The notes under the pieces were generated by a model, which did not search any database, was not told the DNA's origin, and saw only the letters and a program-made list of their open reading frames with translations. The position numbers and the translations under genes were made by a program. 64,000 bases of DNA. Source: Rhizophagus irregularis. Taxonomy: Eukaryota > Glomeromycota > Glomeromycetes > Glomerales > Glomeraceae. Position 1 is the stretch's first letter, and every line of letters begins with the position of its first letter. Location of the stretch: the NCBI RefSeq assembly GCF_026210795.1, contig NC_089451.1, positions 1,038,001-1,102,000 on the forward strand, in the 5' to 3' direction. Positions 16,353 through 26,941 of the stretch are shown piece by piece.

Positions 16353-18836
16353 GAATTTATTATTAAATGTTGAATTTTATTAAATTAAATTGTTACAATT
16401 TAATATTATAGACGTTTAGGTACAAATGTTGTATAAATTAAACGACATTGTTACAACTGATTTTTTTTTTATCATAAATTATGATTTAGTATTTTTTATT
16501 TTATTTTTTTTATTATATATTATAAGATATCAGTGCATAGTATTAAATACGGTTTCGTTAAATAAATCAAATATATTTACGAATTAAATTATTAAATCAT
16601 TTCATGTCCATACAAGCAACTTTTTTATTTAAAGTATGTAACATTTTAATAGCTAAACATATCCATAAAAATTAGTTATAATTTTTAATTTATAATAAAA
16701 ATGGTATTTTTCTATCTCGTACAAAACATTCATGTAACCCTATTTTTTCTTTTTAAAGGGTTAATAAATAAAAAAAAATGGCAATTTCTATTTGTACACG
16801 GGGTGTTTAAACACGGGTCATATTAGTATATTAAAAACGGCATTCAAAACCTTCTTTAATGCCTTAAGTAAACTTGCAGAGCAGGTGAAAATACATATAT
16901 TTATCTGTAATATAATAAGAATAAAAAGTAAAAGAATATAATGTCAGTAGCATTCAATTTCAAATTAAAAAACAAAAAATTAGTCTATTAAAAATTATAT
17001 TTATATGACCCGTGTACAAACACCCCGTGTAAACTTAGAAATTTTCAAAAAAAATATATTGCGTGCTAATTTTAAGTGTATTTAAATGAACTTATTTTAG
17101 AACAAAAAAAGAAATAAATAAATAAAAAATATAAATATTACAACTAGAAGAAAGAAAGAAATAAATAAATAATTTAGATGTAAAAAAAAAGCTTAATAAA
17201 GTTTAATTTAATGCATAATCAAGGAATACCAGATAAATCACCTATTTGGAATTTCTAAATTCGACTATTTAATTATTTCTCAAATCTACTGAATATAATT
17301 TTATGGCCTTACAAGTATCAAATTTAAAAAAGAAGCTTAAGACGAACATTCCTTTTGAAAGTTTTGAATTTAAATCATTATATTTTGAATACAGTAAATA
17401 TTTGTACAATTCAAATATGCAAAGAACTTTGTAAATTGATTTCGGCATTATTATTGACATAAAGAACGCGAGTTTAAATATAGTTTAATATATTTGTTAA
17501 AAGTATCTCAAGGCGATTTATTCACTTTAATAAAATGAAATGTTCAAAATATTCCTAAAATGATTTTTTTAACATAAGAAAAATACTTGGGTTTATTACA
17601 TATATAGTATATGACTATATGTACTTTATGACTTGGAATTAGATTTAACGCTGCCTTATTTTAATTATTCGATTCCTACGATTATGTCAATGATAATGAT
17701 TAGTTAACGTAAAAATTCTTTTATTAATTGATTATTTTTTTAAAAAAAAACTAAATATATATTATCAATGATTCGAAATAATAAAGGCTTAAAATAATAC
17801 TGTATAACAAACTTAATTTTTTTAACATCGTCGTGTAAGTTATTAAAATCCGCAGTATAAATAAAATCCGTCCTTTACAACATCGTTATTTACAATGTAT
17901 TTTAATAATTTCTTTTGCCTTATTTGTAAAAAATTTCTGATTTCTTTAAAATTCTATTTTTTACATTATAACCTTTAAAAGACTGCTTGTCAAATTACAC
18001 TTTATAAATACAGTAACTTATACTATTATATCATGAAATCCATTTTAATATATTTAATACAATATATTCCTGTAAAATATTTAACTTTAGTATCTACGTT
18101 AATACGTCTTGTTACGCTTATACAGCCCTATAAGAAATCTGTATATGGAAAGGATACGTTTCGTGTTGCACGAACGGTTCTAGGTATTTCCGAAATTGGA
18201 TTTCTATCCTTAATAAAGAAATGCGTTACAGTTTAAAAAAAAAAAGAGTATAATTAAGCATATAAATGTGGATTGTTTAATTTCGAGCACATGAATAAAA
18301 TGATAGACATGCTACTGGCATGCTGCGCTCTGTCATATAGATCGTGTAACGTATATAACAATTTTAGGGCGTTAAAAAAAAAAGATAATTTTAATTATGA
18401 TTCATAAGGAAAAGTATGAAATTATTTCCTATAATGTTATCACGACCATTATTAATTAAAAAATTGGAACCCTCTAACAATTGATAATAAGTCAGCAGCT
18501 TATCATTTTCTAATTCATTTATTATCATAAATGAGAAGATACTATAAAAAATAACATGGTAAATTATGCCTAACAATATTAGTCTTATGGAATAATAAGA
18601 ATATTACTATAGTATCATCTTTAAAGAAATGTTAGAAATCTCACTAAAAAGGTTATCACAATATGATAAAGTTTGTAAAAAAACATTTCAATAAAATATA
18701 AATAATGATAAAAATAAATTGTAAACAATAGTTTTAAATAAATAAATTTCATATTCTGAATATTTGAAAGCTTTCTTTCCTTTCCTTTATTCAGTTTTTA
18801 TCTATAAATGAATTATTAAAGTGATTATTAATATTA
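16353..18836. other. AT-rich intergenic DNA
   Basis: It holds the 3' flank of the split kinase and a TA-flanked MITE at 16795..17031. ORFs at 17269..17460, 18033..18236 and 18391..18576 are short and show no recognisable domain. The one at 18033 has a less biased tail (YGKDTFRVARTVLGISEIG) and could be a remnant exon, but I cannot support it. Confidence 0.4.
16795..17031. mobile_element. MITE, probably Tc1/mariner-like (TA target site)
   Basis: Inverted ends CACGGGGTGTTT and AAACACCCCGTG are each flanked by TA. Inside them a second inverted block, ACACGGGTCATAT and ATATGACCCGTGT, extends the arms to about 32 bp. The 237-bp element has no ORF. The TA flanks fit Tc1/mariner-type insertion, but no transposase is present to confirm it. 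Confidence 0.7.
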
Positions 18837-20430
18837 TCAATAATAAGATAAAATCATATAACAAATTAAATTTAGATGAGTACCTAAGTTAAGTGTTTTA
18901 ATATCTATTTCAAGAGATTCTATAGAATAAAAAAAATGCTTATTTATTAAAAATTATTTCATAATTAAATTCAATAATATAAATTAAGTTATTAATTATT
19001 ACTTGAATATTCTTCGAATAAATTATTATTATCATTATTATCAATGACGTTTTTTGGTTCTGGAAGATTTTTAAAGTCTAATAGTCTACTCGTGTAAACT
19101 GCTTGAGGATTTGTAGTATATGAAAGAGTAGTACCATTATATGGTAATGAAGTAGAAGTAAACTTCTCATTAATTTTATCTGCTTCTTCAGCTTGCTTTT
19201 TGATTATTTAACCATCATATTTTACTAAATCATCATATAAATTACCTACTAACTTATATAACTCTTGTGCTTTAAGTCGTTTTAAAGGATCTGCATCCCA
19301 ACATTTTTTGATTATGTTCAAAATTGCTTGAGGAATTTTATAATTAGTTTTTGGCCTTAGTCCCCGACAGACATTAATAGCAAAGGATACTTCATGAGGA
19401 ATATCATGATAAGGAGGAAGTCCCGTACAGACTTCATATGTAATAATTCCAAATCCATAAATATCACTTCCTTGAGTATATTCTTTTCCTCTTAAAACCT
19501 CAGGTGCTACATATGGTAGTACTCCATATATTTTCTTATATTCATCTTGAGAAGGTTTTACATTTGCTGGTCGGCATAACCCTAAATCAGTAATAAAAGT
19601 TAAATTACGTACACTATTTAATATATTACCACAATGAAAACATGATGAATTAATCCTTTTTCATGAATATTTTTAAGTCCACTTGCAACCCTTGTTAAAA
19701 TATCCAATTTTTTTTCCCATTTCATTGAATTAAAACTATCATTTAAAAGTTGTCTTAAACTACCATTTCTGCATAGAACATTACCATTATAAAATCATTA
19801 GACATTGGATCTTTAGTAATGCCATAACATCGAACTATATAACTATGATTGTAACTCGCAATAGTATGTGATTCTATCTAAAAATGAATTTATAAATAAA
19901 AAAATAATAGTAAGTTTAGTATTTATAAAAGGACAATATCTTACACAAAAAAGTAACTTACTTCTCCTAAAAAATCAGCTGTAATATCCTGAGAATTATG
20001 TAAGCATTTTAGAACAACTGGAAAATTTTCATAAATATTGCCCCATATCATTTTATTTCTTTTCCATTGATTATTTTCAGATTCCCATTTTTCTATAAAT
20101 CCATCTTTCAAAATTGCTTTATAAATAGTTCCAAATCCTCCTTTGGACAAATATTCAACATTTTCAAATTTGTCATATTCAATCCACTCTAAAATTTCTT
20201 TACTATTATTAGCTTTAGGTTGTGCTTTTTGAATAAACTTATCAACTTCATTATTTCCACTAGTCCAATTTTTGAAATTTTGTTGAAATTCACATTGACA
20301 CCAATTACGAGAAGCTTTAGGTTGCTTACAATCTTTGCATAATCCATTATTTTTAAAACGTTTTTTCAATTCTTCATTTAATATTAACTTATCAATTAAC
20401 AAGCTTTGTTCTTCTGTTAATTCCCATGAA
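18837..20430 (-). pseudogene. Kinase family gene, 5'-truncated and frameshifted copy
   Basis: This is a near copy of the gene at 1..446 and of the three-exon kinases to its right. Homology at the 5' end stops abruptly at about 20428. The usual MEE start is gone and an in-frame TAG lies just upstream; the apparent start at 20402 is a TTG. In exon 2 (about 19017..19876) one base is missing after 19640, inside the codons of the HHDFHCGN catalytic loop. Another base is missing near the EYAKEG codons (about 19770), and a TAA replaces a sense codon near 19208. The C-terminal exon is still recognisable (about 18837..18926). Translation cannot give a working kinase. Confidence 0.88.
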
Positions 20431-21420
20431 TAAAGAAACTAAATGGTCATATAGTCGCATGCTAGCAATATTAAAGTTGCTAAATTGAAAGTTTCAGCAA
20501 AGCCTACAGTCTACAACAATCTATGGACAATGATTATAAAACCCATAAACATGCGTCTGAGTTTCTTTGGAATGAAAACTAGAAAAATGATCATTTGTTG
20601 GATTTTTTTTCCAGAATTTTTTTTATAGAGAAAAGTTATTGCTATATTAATAAGGTGTTAAAAAAATTATAATTTCTTAAATAAAGTAAAAACGATATTA
20701 TTTACTGTACATTTTATTACCAAACGCAACCTATCATAATTACATACTAATTATAAAATTAAAAAAACTATTTTAGTTTGCTAACTACAGAACTATAAAA
20801 TGCATAAGTGAGGTTCTTCATCCATATTACATACTTGGCATGTGAATAATACATCTTAGATATAAGAATTTGTAGTCATCAATGGGTTGTAATCTGTAAT
20901 TTTACTTACACAAGTTCACGTAAATTTTTACAAAAACCTACACAAGGTTACATATATTTACACAAATTTACATAAGTTTACACCTCCGTCGCATACACAC
21001 TTATTTTTTTTCAAAGATAGTAAAAACATAAATTAAACTGAAGAAACTCTATCACTTTCAGCAATATACTTTGACAATTTGACATAATTTTATAACATAC
21101 TAGTACATATATAATAGTTATATAATGCATTCTATTTGTTTTCGGTTTAAATTTATAAAAACTTTATTTAGTATGAGATTTTAATCATAATAAATATATT
21201 CCAATAAAAAAATATATATTGTAGTAATAATAAAAAAAATAGTAAATAATAGATACAAATAATGAAATTTATATTATGAATTTGTAAATTTTCTTCTTTT
21301 TCTTAGTTTTTCTTTAGTTATTTTCGTCTATAAGAATGAATTAAAGTAAATTGTTAGTAAAATTAATCATGTAGAAAGCAAGATAATGCAAATAAGTACC
21401 TAGGTTGAGTTTGGTAAAAT
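20431..21420. other. Intergenic block of the kinase array with TTTACA-type repeats
   Basis: No gene is seen. After about 20700 the block matches the intergenic DNA at 24650..25330 and 27960..28640. Within 20900..20985 a degenerate TTTACACAA/TTTACATAA motif recurs about every 10-20 bases and is also present at about 24850..24945 and 28155..28260. Confidence 0.5.
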
Positions 21421-23005
21421 CTATTGCTTCTGTAGATTCTAAAAACAAAAAAATAATTGTAAATTAAAAGTATTTCAAGAATACTTTTGTAAAATAAGCT
21501 AATACATTAATTACCTGATATTCTTCAAATGAATTATCATCATCTTTATTATCAATAGCATTTTTTGGTTCTGGTAGATTTTTAAAGTTTAAAAGCCTAC
21601 TTGAGTAAACTGCTTGAGGATTTATAGTATATGAGAGAGAAGTACCATTATATGATAATGAAGTAGAAGTTAACTTTTCATTAATCTTATCTGCTTCTTC
21701 AATTTGCTTTTTGATCTTATGATCATCTGAATGTCTACTTGAACGATATAAACTAGCCACTAAATCACATAATTCTCGTGTTTTAGGTCGTTTTAAAGGA
21801 ACAGCATCCCAACATTGTTTAATTATGTCCGAAATTAGTTGAGGAATTTTATAATTGGATTTTGGCCTATGCCCTTGACAAATGCTAATAGCTAAGATTT
21901 TATCATGAGCAATATCATGATAAGGAGGAAGCCCTGTACATACTTCATATGCAATAATTCCAAATGCATAAATATCACTTTCTTGAGTATATTCTTTTCC
22001 TTTTAAAACCTCAGGTGCTACATAAGGTAACACTCCATATACTTTTTTTTCATATTCATTTTGAAAAGATTTTACATTTGCTGGTTGGCATAATTCTAAA
22101 CCAGTAATAATAGTTTCATTACCACGTTTTAACATGCTACCACAATGAAAATCATGATGAATTAATCCTTTTTTATGAATAGAATTGAGACCATATGCAA
22201 TCCTTTGTAAAATATCCAACTTATCATCCCATTTTATTGAATTAAATATATTATTTAAATATTGTCTTAAACTACCATCTTTTGCATATTCCATTACCAT
22301 CATGAAATTATTAGATTCTGGATCTCTAGTAATACCAAAACATTTAGTTACACAATCTGAATTAATCATAATATGTAATTCAGTCTAAAAAAAAATCCAT
22401 AATAATAAATAATAGTAAGTTTAACATTTATAATGGAACAGTAGTTTGAAAGTTATATACAAAAAGTAACCTACTTCTCTTAAAAATTCGGATGTAATAT
22501 CCTGAGAATTGTGTAAACATTTTAGAGCAACTGGAAAATTTTCGTAATTCACATCCAAATATTTGCTTCTCATCCATTGATTATTTTCAGAATCCCATCC
22601 ATTTATATATCCATCTTTCCAAGTTGCTTTATAAAAAGTTCCAAATCCTCCCTTAGCTAAATATTCAACATCTTCAAATCTATCATATTCAATCCACTCT
22701 AAAATTTCCCGATATTCTTTAGCTTTAAGTTGTGTTTTTTGAATAAACTTATTAACTTCATCATTTCCACTAGTCCAATTTTTGAAATTTTGTTGAAAAC
22801 GTGTGGCATTGCATAGCTGACACCAATACGAATCAGTTTTAGGCTGTTTACAATCTTTGCATAAACCATTCTTTTTATAACGTTCTTTTAATTCTTCATT
22901 TAATATTAGCTTATCAATTAACAATTCTTGTTCATCTGTTAATTTCCGATTATTAAAATCTTTTATTTGTTCAAATACATAATCACTGAGCGTAAATTCT
23001 TCCAT
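21421..23005 (-). CDS. Kinase-like protein with lost catalytic residues (probable pseudokinase)
   Basis: Predicted exons are 22475..23005, 21515..22384 and a short 21421..21438; the first intron is 90 nt. The N-terminal part has CKDCKQP and WCQLC, with a small insertion (LCNATR) in the Cys segment compared with paralogs. The glycine loop AKGGFGTFY and ALKCL lysine are intact. In the catalytic loop HHDFHCGN becomes HHDFHCGS (residues 253..260), and the TDLGLC block (the DFG equivalent) becomes TGLELC (272..275), so the metal-binding Asp and Gly are lost. One base is missing just before the last donor, so exon 3 is read in another frame and ends after a few codons. It may be a signalling-dead scaffold or an early pseudogene. 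Confidence 0.75.
22385..22474 (-). other. Intron 1 of the probable pseudokinase
   Basis: It starts GTAGGT after the codons FLRE and ends TTTTTTTTTAG. The same position and size recur in the paralog at 25328..26941 (26334..26422), and in the 28643..30772 gene once its hAT insertion is removed. Confidence 0.8.
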
Positions 23006-23036
23006 GCCAGCTTTATGTGTTTAAATAACAGAGTAA

Positions 23037-23151
23037 AAGGATTTTTTTTTTAAAAAAAAAAAAAGGAAAAAAAAAGGGGCAGCTTTATGTTACGTATTAC
23101 AGTTGCACAACAGTGATCGACAAATCTTATTTTAATTTGGGTCAAACAAAG
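23037..23151 (-). promoter_or_regulatory. Conserved upstream block of the kinase, cut by a hAT element
   Basis: A T-run/A-run tract (23041..23064) and the TACGTATTACAGTTGCAC block match those upstream of the genes starting at 26941 and 30772. In those genes a CAGCTG site follows at about -135 to -145. Here the hAT insertion at 23152..23656 moves that site to about 23675, where it is also changed to TAGCTG. A promoter role is inferred from conservation only. Confidence 0.4.
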
Positions 23152-23656
23152 TAAAGATGGTCAACGGTCATACTCAGTCCTACGTGGTCCGGTCTCAACC
23201 GGTCCCGGTCTTCGTAGGACCGGACCACGGTCCTGATTATTTGTGGCGCAGTAGGACCGTTTTGGGGACTGACCTAAGACTGACCAAAAGACCATCGGTC
23301 CATCTTATAAATTTTTTTTATTATTATTACTCTAGTAAATGTTTCTTGTATTAAACAAAAAAAAAATAATATACTTATACTATATACTAAGAAGGTAGTA
23401 CTTTTTTTAGTAGTAGGAACGGGACTATAAAGAAATCTAAAATAAAGAAATAAAAATATAAAAAAAATAGTCAGTAGGTGATTAATAAAACAAATAAGTA
23501 TTAATAATATTGGTCGGTCTTTTGAAGACTGCGGTCCTAAAAAAGACCATCGGTCTTGTTGATCCATCGGATGATCACGAGGACGGCAAAAAACTGCGGT
23601 CCTACGCGGTCCGGTCTTTTTGCATGTAGGACCGGAGAGACCGATGACCATCTTTA
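23152..23656. mobile_element. hAT-like non-autonomous element, 505 bp
   Basis: The ends are inverted repeats (TAAAGATGGTCAACGGTC and its near complement), flanked by an exact 8-bp duplication AAACAAAG (23144..23151 and 23657..23664). The paralogous site near 27060..27070 has a single AAACAAAG and no insert, so it serves as an empty site. Eight-base duplications and TA-starting ends fit the hAT superfamily. The inside is rich in GGACCG/CGGTCC motifs. The 125-codon ORF inside is not a transposase. Confidence 0.88.
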
Positions 23657-25327
23657 AAACAAAGGCGTTAAAAAATTAGCTGATGATCACAAAGTCACGA
23701 ATAAATCTCGGTAAGAAATTCTTTTTTTTTTATAGTTCTGACAGAAATTTAGGAATACAGAAATTAAATAAAATACTCTATAATACAAATTTCACAAAAA
23801 ATTCTTTATGGATCATTTCTAGTACCAAAATTACTATTTGATTATCGCTTGTTATTACAATTATATTGTACAAATTACTGTACATAGACTTGATAGCAAT
23901 TGGATAAAATATTTTAGGAGAAACAAGAAGGTTTGCATCGCTAATTTCCCCTTTTTTATCACCGGAAGCTAGTCCCAAGGGAGATAAAAAAATTTTTTTG
24001 ATATGATAGCAATTTTAACTATGATTTTAATTATGTTTATTCATAATGCAAGCTTTTCTAACAAAAATATTCTCTATGATTGCTATACCTTTCTCAAACT
24101 AAGATTCAATAAATAAATACAATATGTAACTAAAAAAAAACTTTGTTATTATTAAGTAAAGGGAATTTAATGAATGAACTCATTTATAATATAACAATCG
24201 TTAAATTAATTATGTTTAACGAAGGGAAAATAACAAAATTTTGAGTGCTGATAAATAAAAATTATCATACTTAACTGAATTAAAGTTTCCGTTCATTTTA
24301 ACATCTATTCTTTCTAATTTTATTGATATTTTATTGTTTTGTTATTTCCTTAAATGCTTTCAAAATAATATACTAGCATTTAAGCTCTTATGGTAAATCT
24401 TTTATTATTAATGATACAAATACAAATTCAAAATATTGTATCTTAATAACGTCATAAGTCTCAAAAATACTATAATCATCTCTTTAATTCAGTTAGTAGG
24501 TTGCTCTTTAGAAAATTATATTATTGATATACTACAACTATCTATGGACAATGATTATAAAAAGATATCGCTATATTAATAAGAAAAGAAACTATCTCTA
24601 AAATATTAAAAAAAAAAAATTTATAAAATTAATAACGATATTAATTACTATATTTTATTAATTTTATTACCAAACGTAATATAGCATGATTTACATAATT
24701 ACGAAATTAGAATAGACTCACTATTTTAGTTTGCTAACTATAAAATGAATAAGTGAGGTTCTTTCATCCATATTAGATACTTGGCACGTGAATAATACAT
24801 CTTAGATATAAGAATTTGTAGTCATCAATGGGTTGTAATCTATGTAATTTTACACAAGTCCAAGTAAATTTTTAAAAGAAATTTACAAAAACCTACACAA
24901 GGTTACATATATTTACACAAATTTACATAAGTTTACACCTCCGTCGCATACACTCCTATTTTTTTTCAAAGGTAGTAAAACATAAATTAAACTGAAGAAA
25001 CTCTATCACTTTCAGCAACATACTTTGACAATTTGACATAATTTTATAACATACTACATATATAATAGTTATATAATGCATTCTATTTGATTTCAGTTTA
25101 AATTTATAAAAACTTTATTTAGTATAAGATTTTAATCATAATAAATATTCCAATAAAATATATATATTGTAGTAGTAATAATAAAAAATACAAATAATGA
25201 AATTTATATTATGAATATTTGTAAATTTTCTTCCTTTTCTTTTTCTTTAGTTGTTTTCATCTATAGGAACGAATTATTAAAGTAAATTGTTAATATTATT
25301 GGTAAAATCAATCATATAGAAAGCAAA
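23657..25327. other. Intergenic unit of the tandem array
   Basis: No gene is seen. From about 24000 it is almost the same sequence as 27330..28640 and, more distantly, 31190..31950. It carries the TTTACA-type repeats at about 24850..24945. The ORF at 23778..23978 is not accepted. Confidence 0.55.
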
Positions 25328-26941
25328 TTAATGTAAATGAGTACCTAGGTTGAGTTTAGTGAAATCTATTGCTTCTATGGATTCTAGAAAATAAAAAATA
25401 ATTGTATATTAAAAGTATTTTAAGAATATTTTTGTAAAATAAGTCAATATATTAATTACCTGAATATTCTCCAACATCAACTTTGTTATCAATAGCATTT
25501 TTTGGTTCTGGAAGGTTTTTAAAGTTTAAAAGCCTACTTGTGTAAATTGCTTGAGGATTTGTAGTATATGAAAGAGTAGTACCATTATATGGTAATGAAG
25601 TAGAAGTAAACTTCTCATTAATTTTATCCGCTTCTTCAATTTGCTTTTTGATTTCATCATTCATAGTACTACTTGCATTAATATTTGGCCTATGTAAATT
25701 ATATAATAAAACATATAATTTCTCTGCTTTAGGTCGTTTTGAAGGATCAGCATCCCAACATTGTTTAATTATGTCCAAAATTAGTTGAGGTATTTTATAA
25801 TTAGATTTTGGTCTAACCCCTTGACAAATGCTAATAGCTAAGAATTTATCATGAGCAATATCATGATAAGGAGGAAGCCCTGTACAGACTTCATATGCAA
25901 TAATTCCAAATGCATAAATATCACTTTCTTGAGTATATTCTCCTCCTCTTAAAACTTCAGGCGCTACATAAGGTAATACTCCATATACTTTTTTTTCACA
26001 TTCATTATTTTGAGAAGATTTTACATTTGCTGGTTGGCATAATCCTAAATCAGTAATAATAGTAAAATCACCATCTTTTAACATATTACCACAATGAAAA
26101 TCATGATGAATTAATCCTTTTTCATGAATAGATTTGAGGCCATATGCAATATCTTTTACATAATCCAACTTATTTTCCCATTTTATTGAATTAAATTTAT
26201 TATTTAAATATTGTCTTAAACTACCTTCCTTTGCATATTCTATTACCATCATGAAATTATTAGATTCTGGATCTTTAGTAATGCCAAAACATCGAGTTAC
26301 ATAATTTGAAAGAATCGTATTATGTGATTCAATCTAAAAAAGAATCCATAATAATAAATAATAGTAAGTTTAGCATTTATAATGGAACAGTAGTTGAAAA
26401 TTATATATAAAAAGAAACCTACTTCTCTTAAAAATTCGGGTGTATTATTCTGAGAATTATGTAAACATTTTAAAACCACTGGGTAATTTTCATATTTGTC
26501 ACCCCAAATTTTATATCTCTTCCATTGATTATTTTCAGAATCCCAATATCTTATATAACCATCTTTCCAAATTGCTTTATAAATAGTTCCAAATCCTCCT
26601 TTGGCCAAATATTCAACATTTTCAAATCTATCATATTCAATCCACTCTAATATTTCCCTAAATTCTGTAGCTTTAAGTTGTATTTTTTGAATAAACTTAT
26701 CAACTTCATCATTTCCACTAGTCCAATTTTTGAAATTTTGTTGAAATTTACATTGACACCAATTCAAAGTAATTTTAGGCTGCTTACAATCTTTGCATAA
26801 ACCATTATTTTTATAACGTTCTTTTAATTCTTCATTTAATATTAGCTTATCAATTAACAATTTTTGTTCATCTGTTAATATCCAAGGGTTAAAATCTTTT
26901 ATTTGCTCAAATACATCATCACTGAGCTTAAATTCTTCCAT
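25328..26941 (-). CDS. Protein kinase-like protein, three exons, intact reading frame
   Basis: Exons 26423..26941, 25460..26333 and 25328..25383 give 482 residues with consistent phase. The N-terminus has a C49/C52/C62/C64 cluster that may bind zinc, then FQQNFKNWTSGN (67..77). The kinase domain shows AKGGFGTIY (113..121), the ATP lysine K158 in VVLKCL, HHDFHCGN (249..256, HHD for HRD), TDLGLC (267..272, DLG for DFG) and APEV (297..300). The tail has NLPEPKN and ends SESIEAIDFTKLNLGTHLH. It fits the tyrosine-kinase-like expansion known from Glomeromycotina. Activity is plausible but the HHD variant leaves some doubt. It is transcribed in the same direction as its tandem neighbours. Confidence 0.88.

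Noticed and set aside
20900-20985. Possible CRISPR-like array (short regular repeats)
   Set aside because: The words are degenerate, the spacers are similar AT-rich DNA, and the genome is eukaryotic; it is a simple repeat.
23274-23651. Minus-strand ORF of 125 codons
   Set aside because: It lies wholly within the hAT-like element, and its translation follows the GGACCG repeats; no transposase motif is seen.
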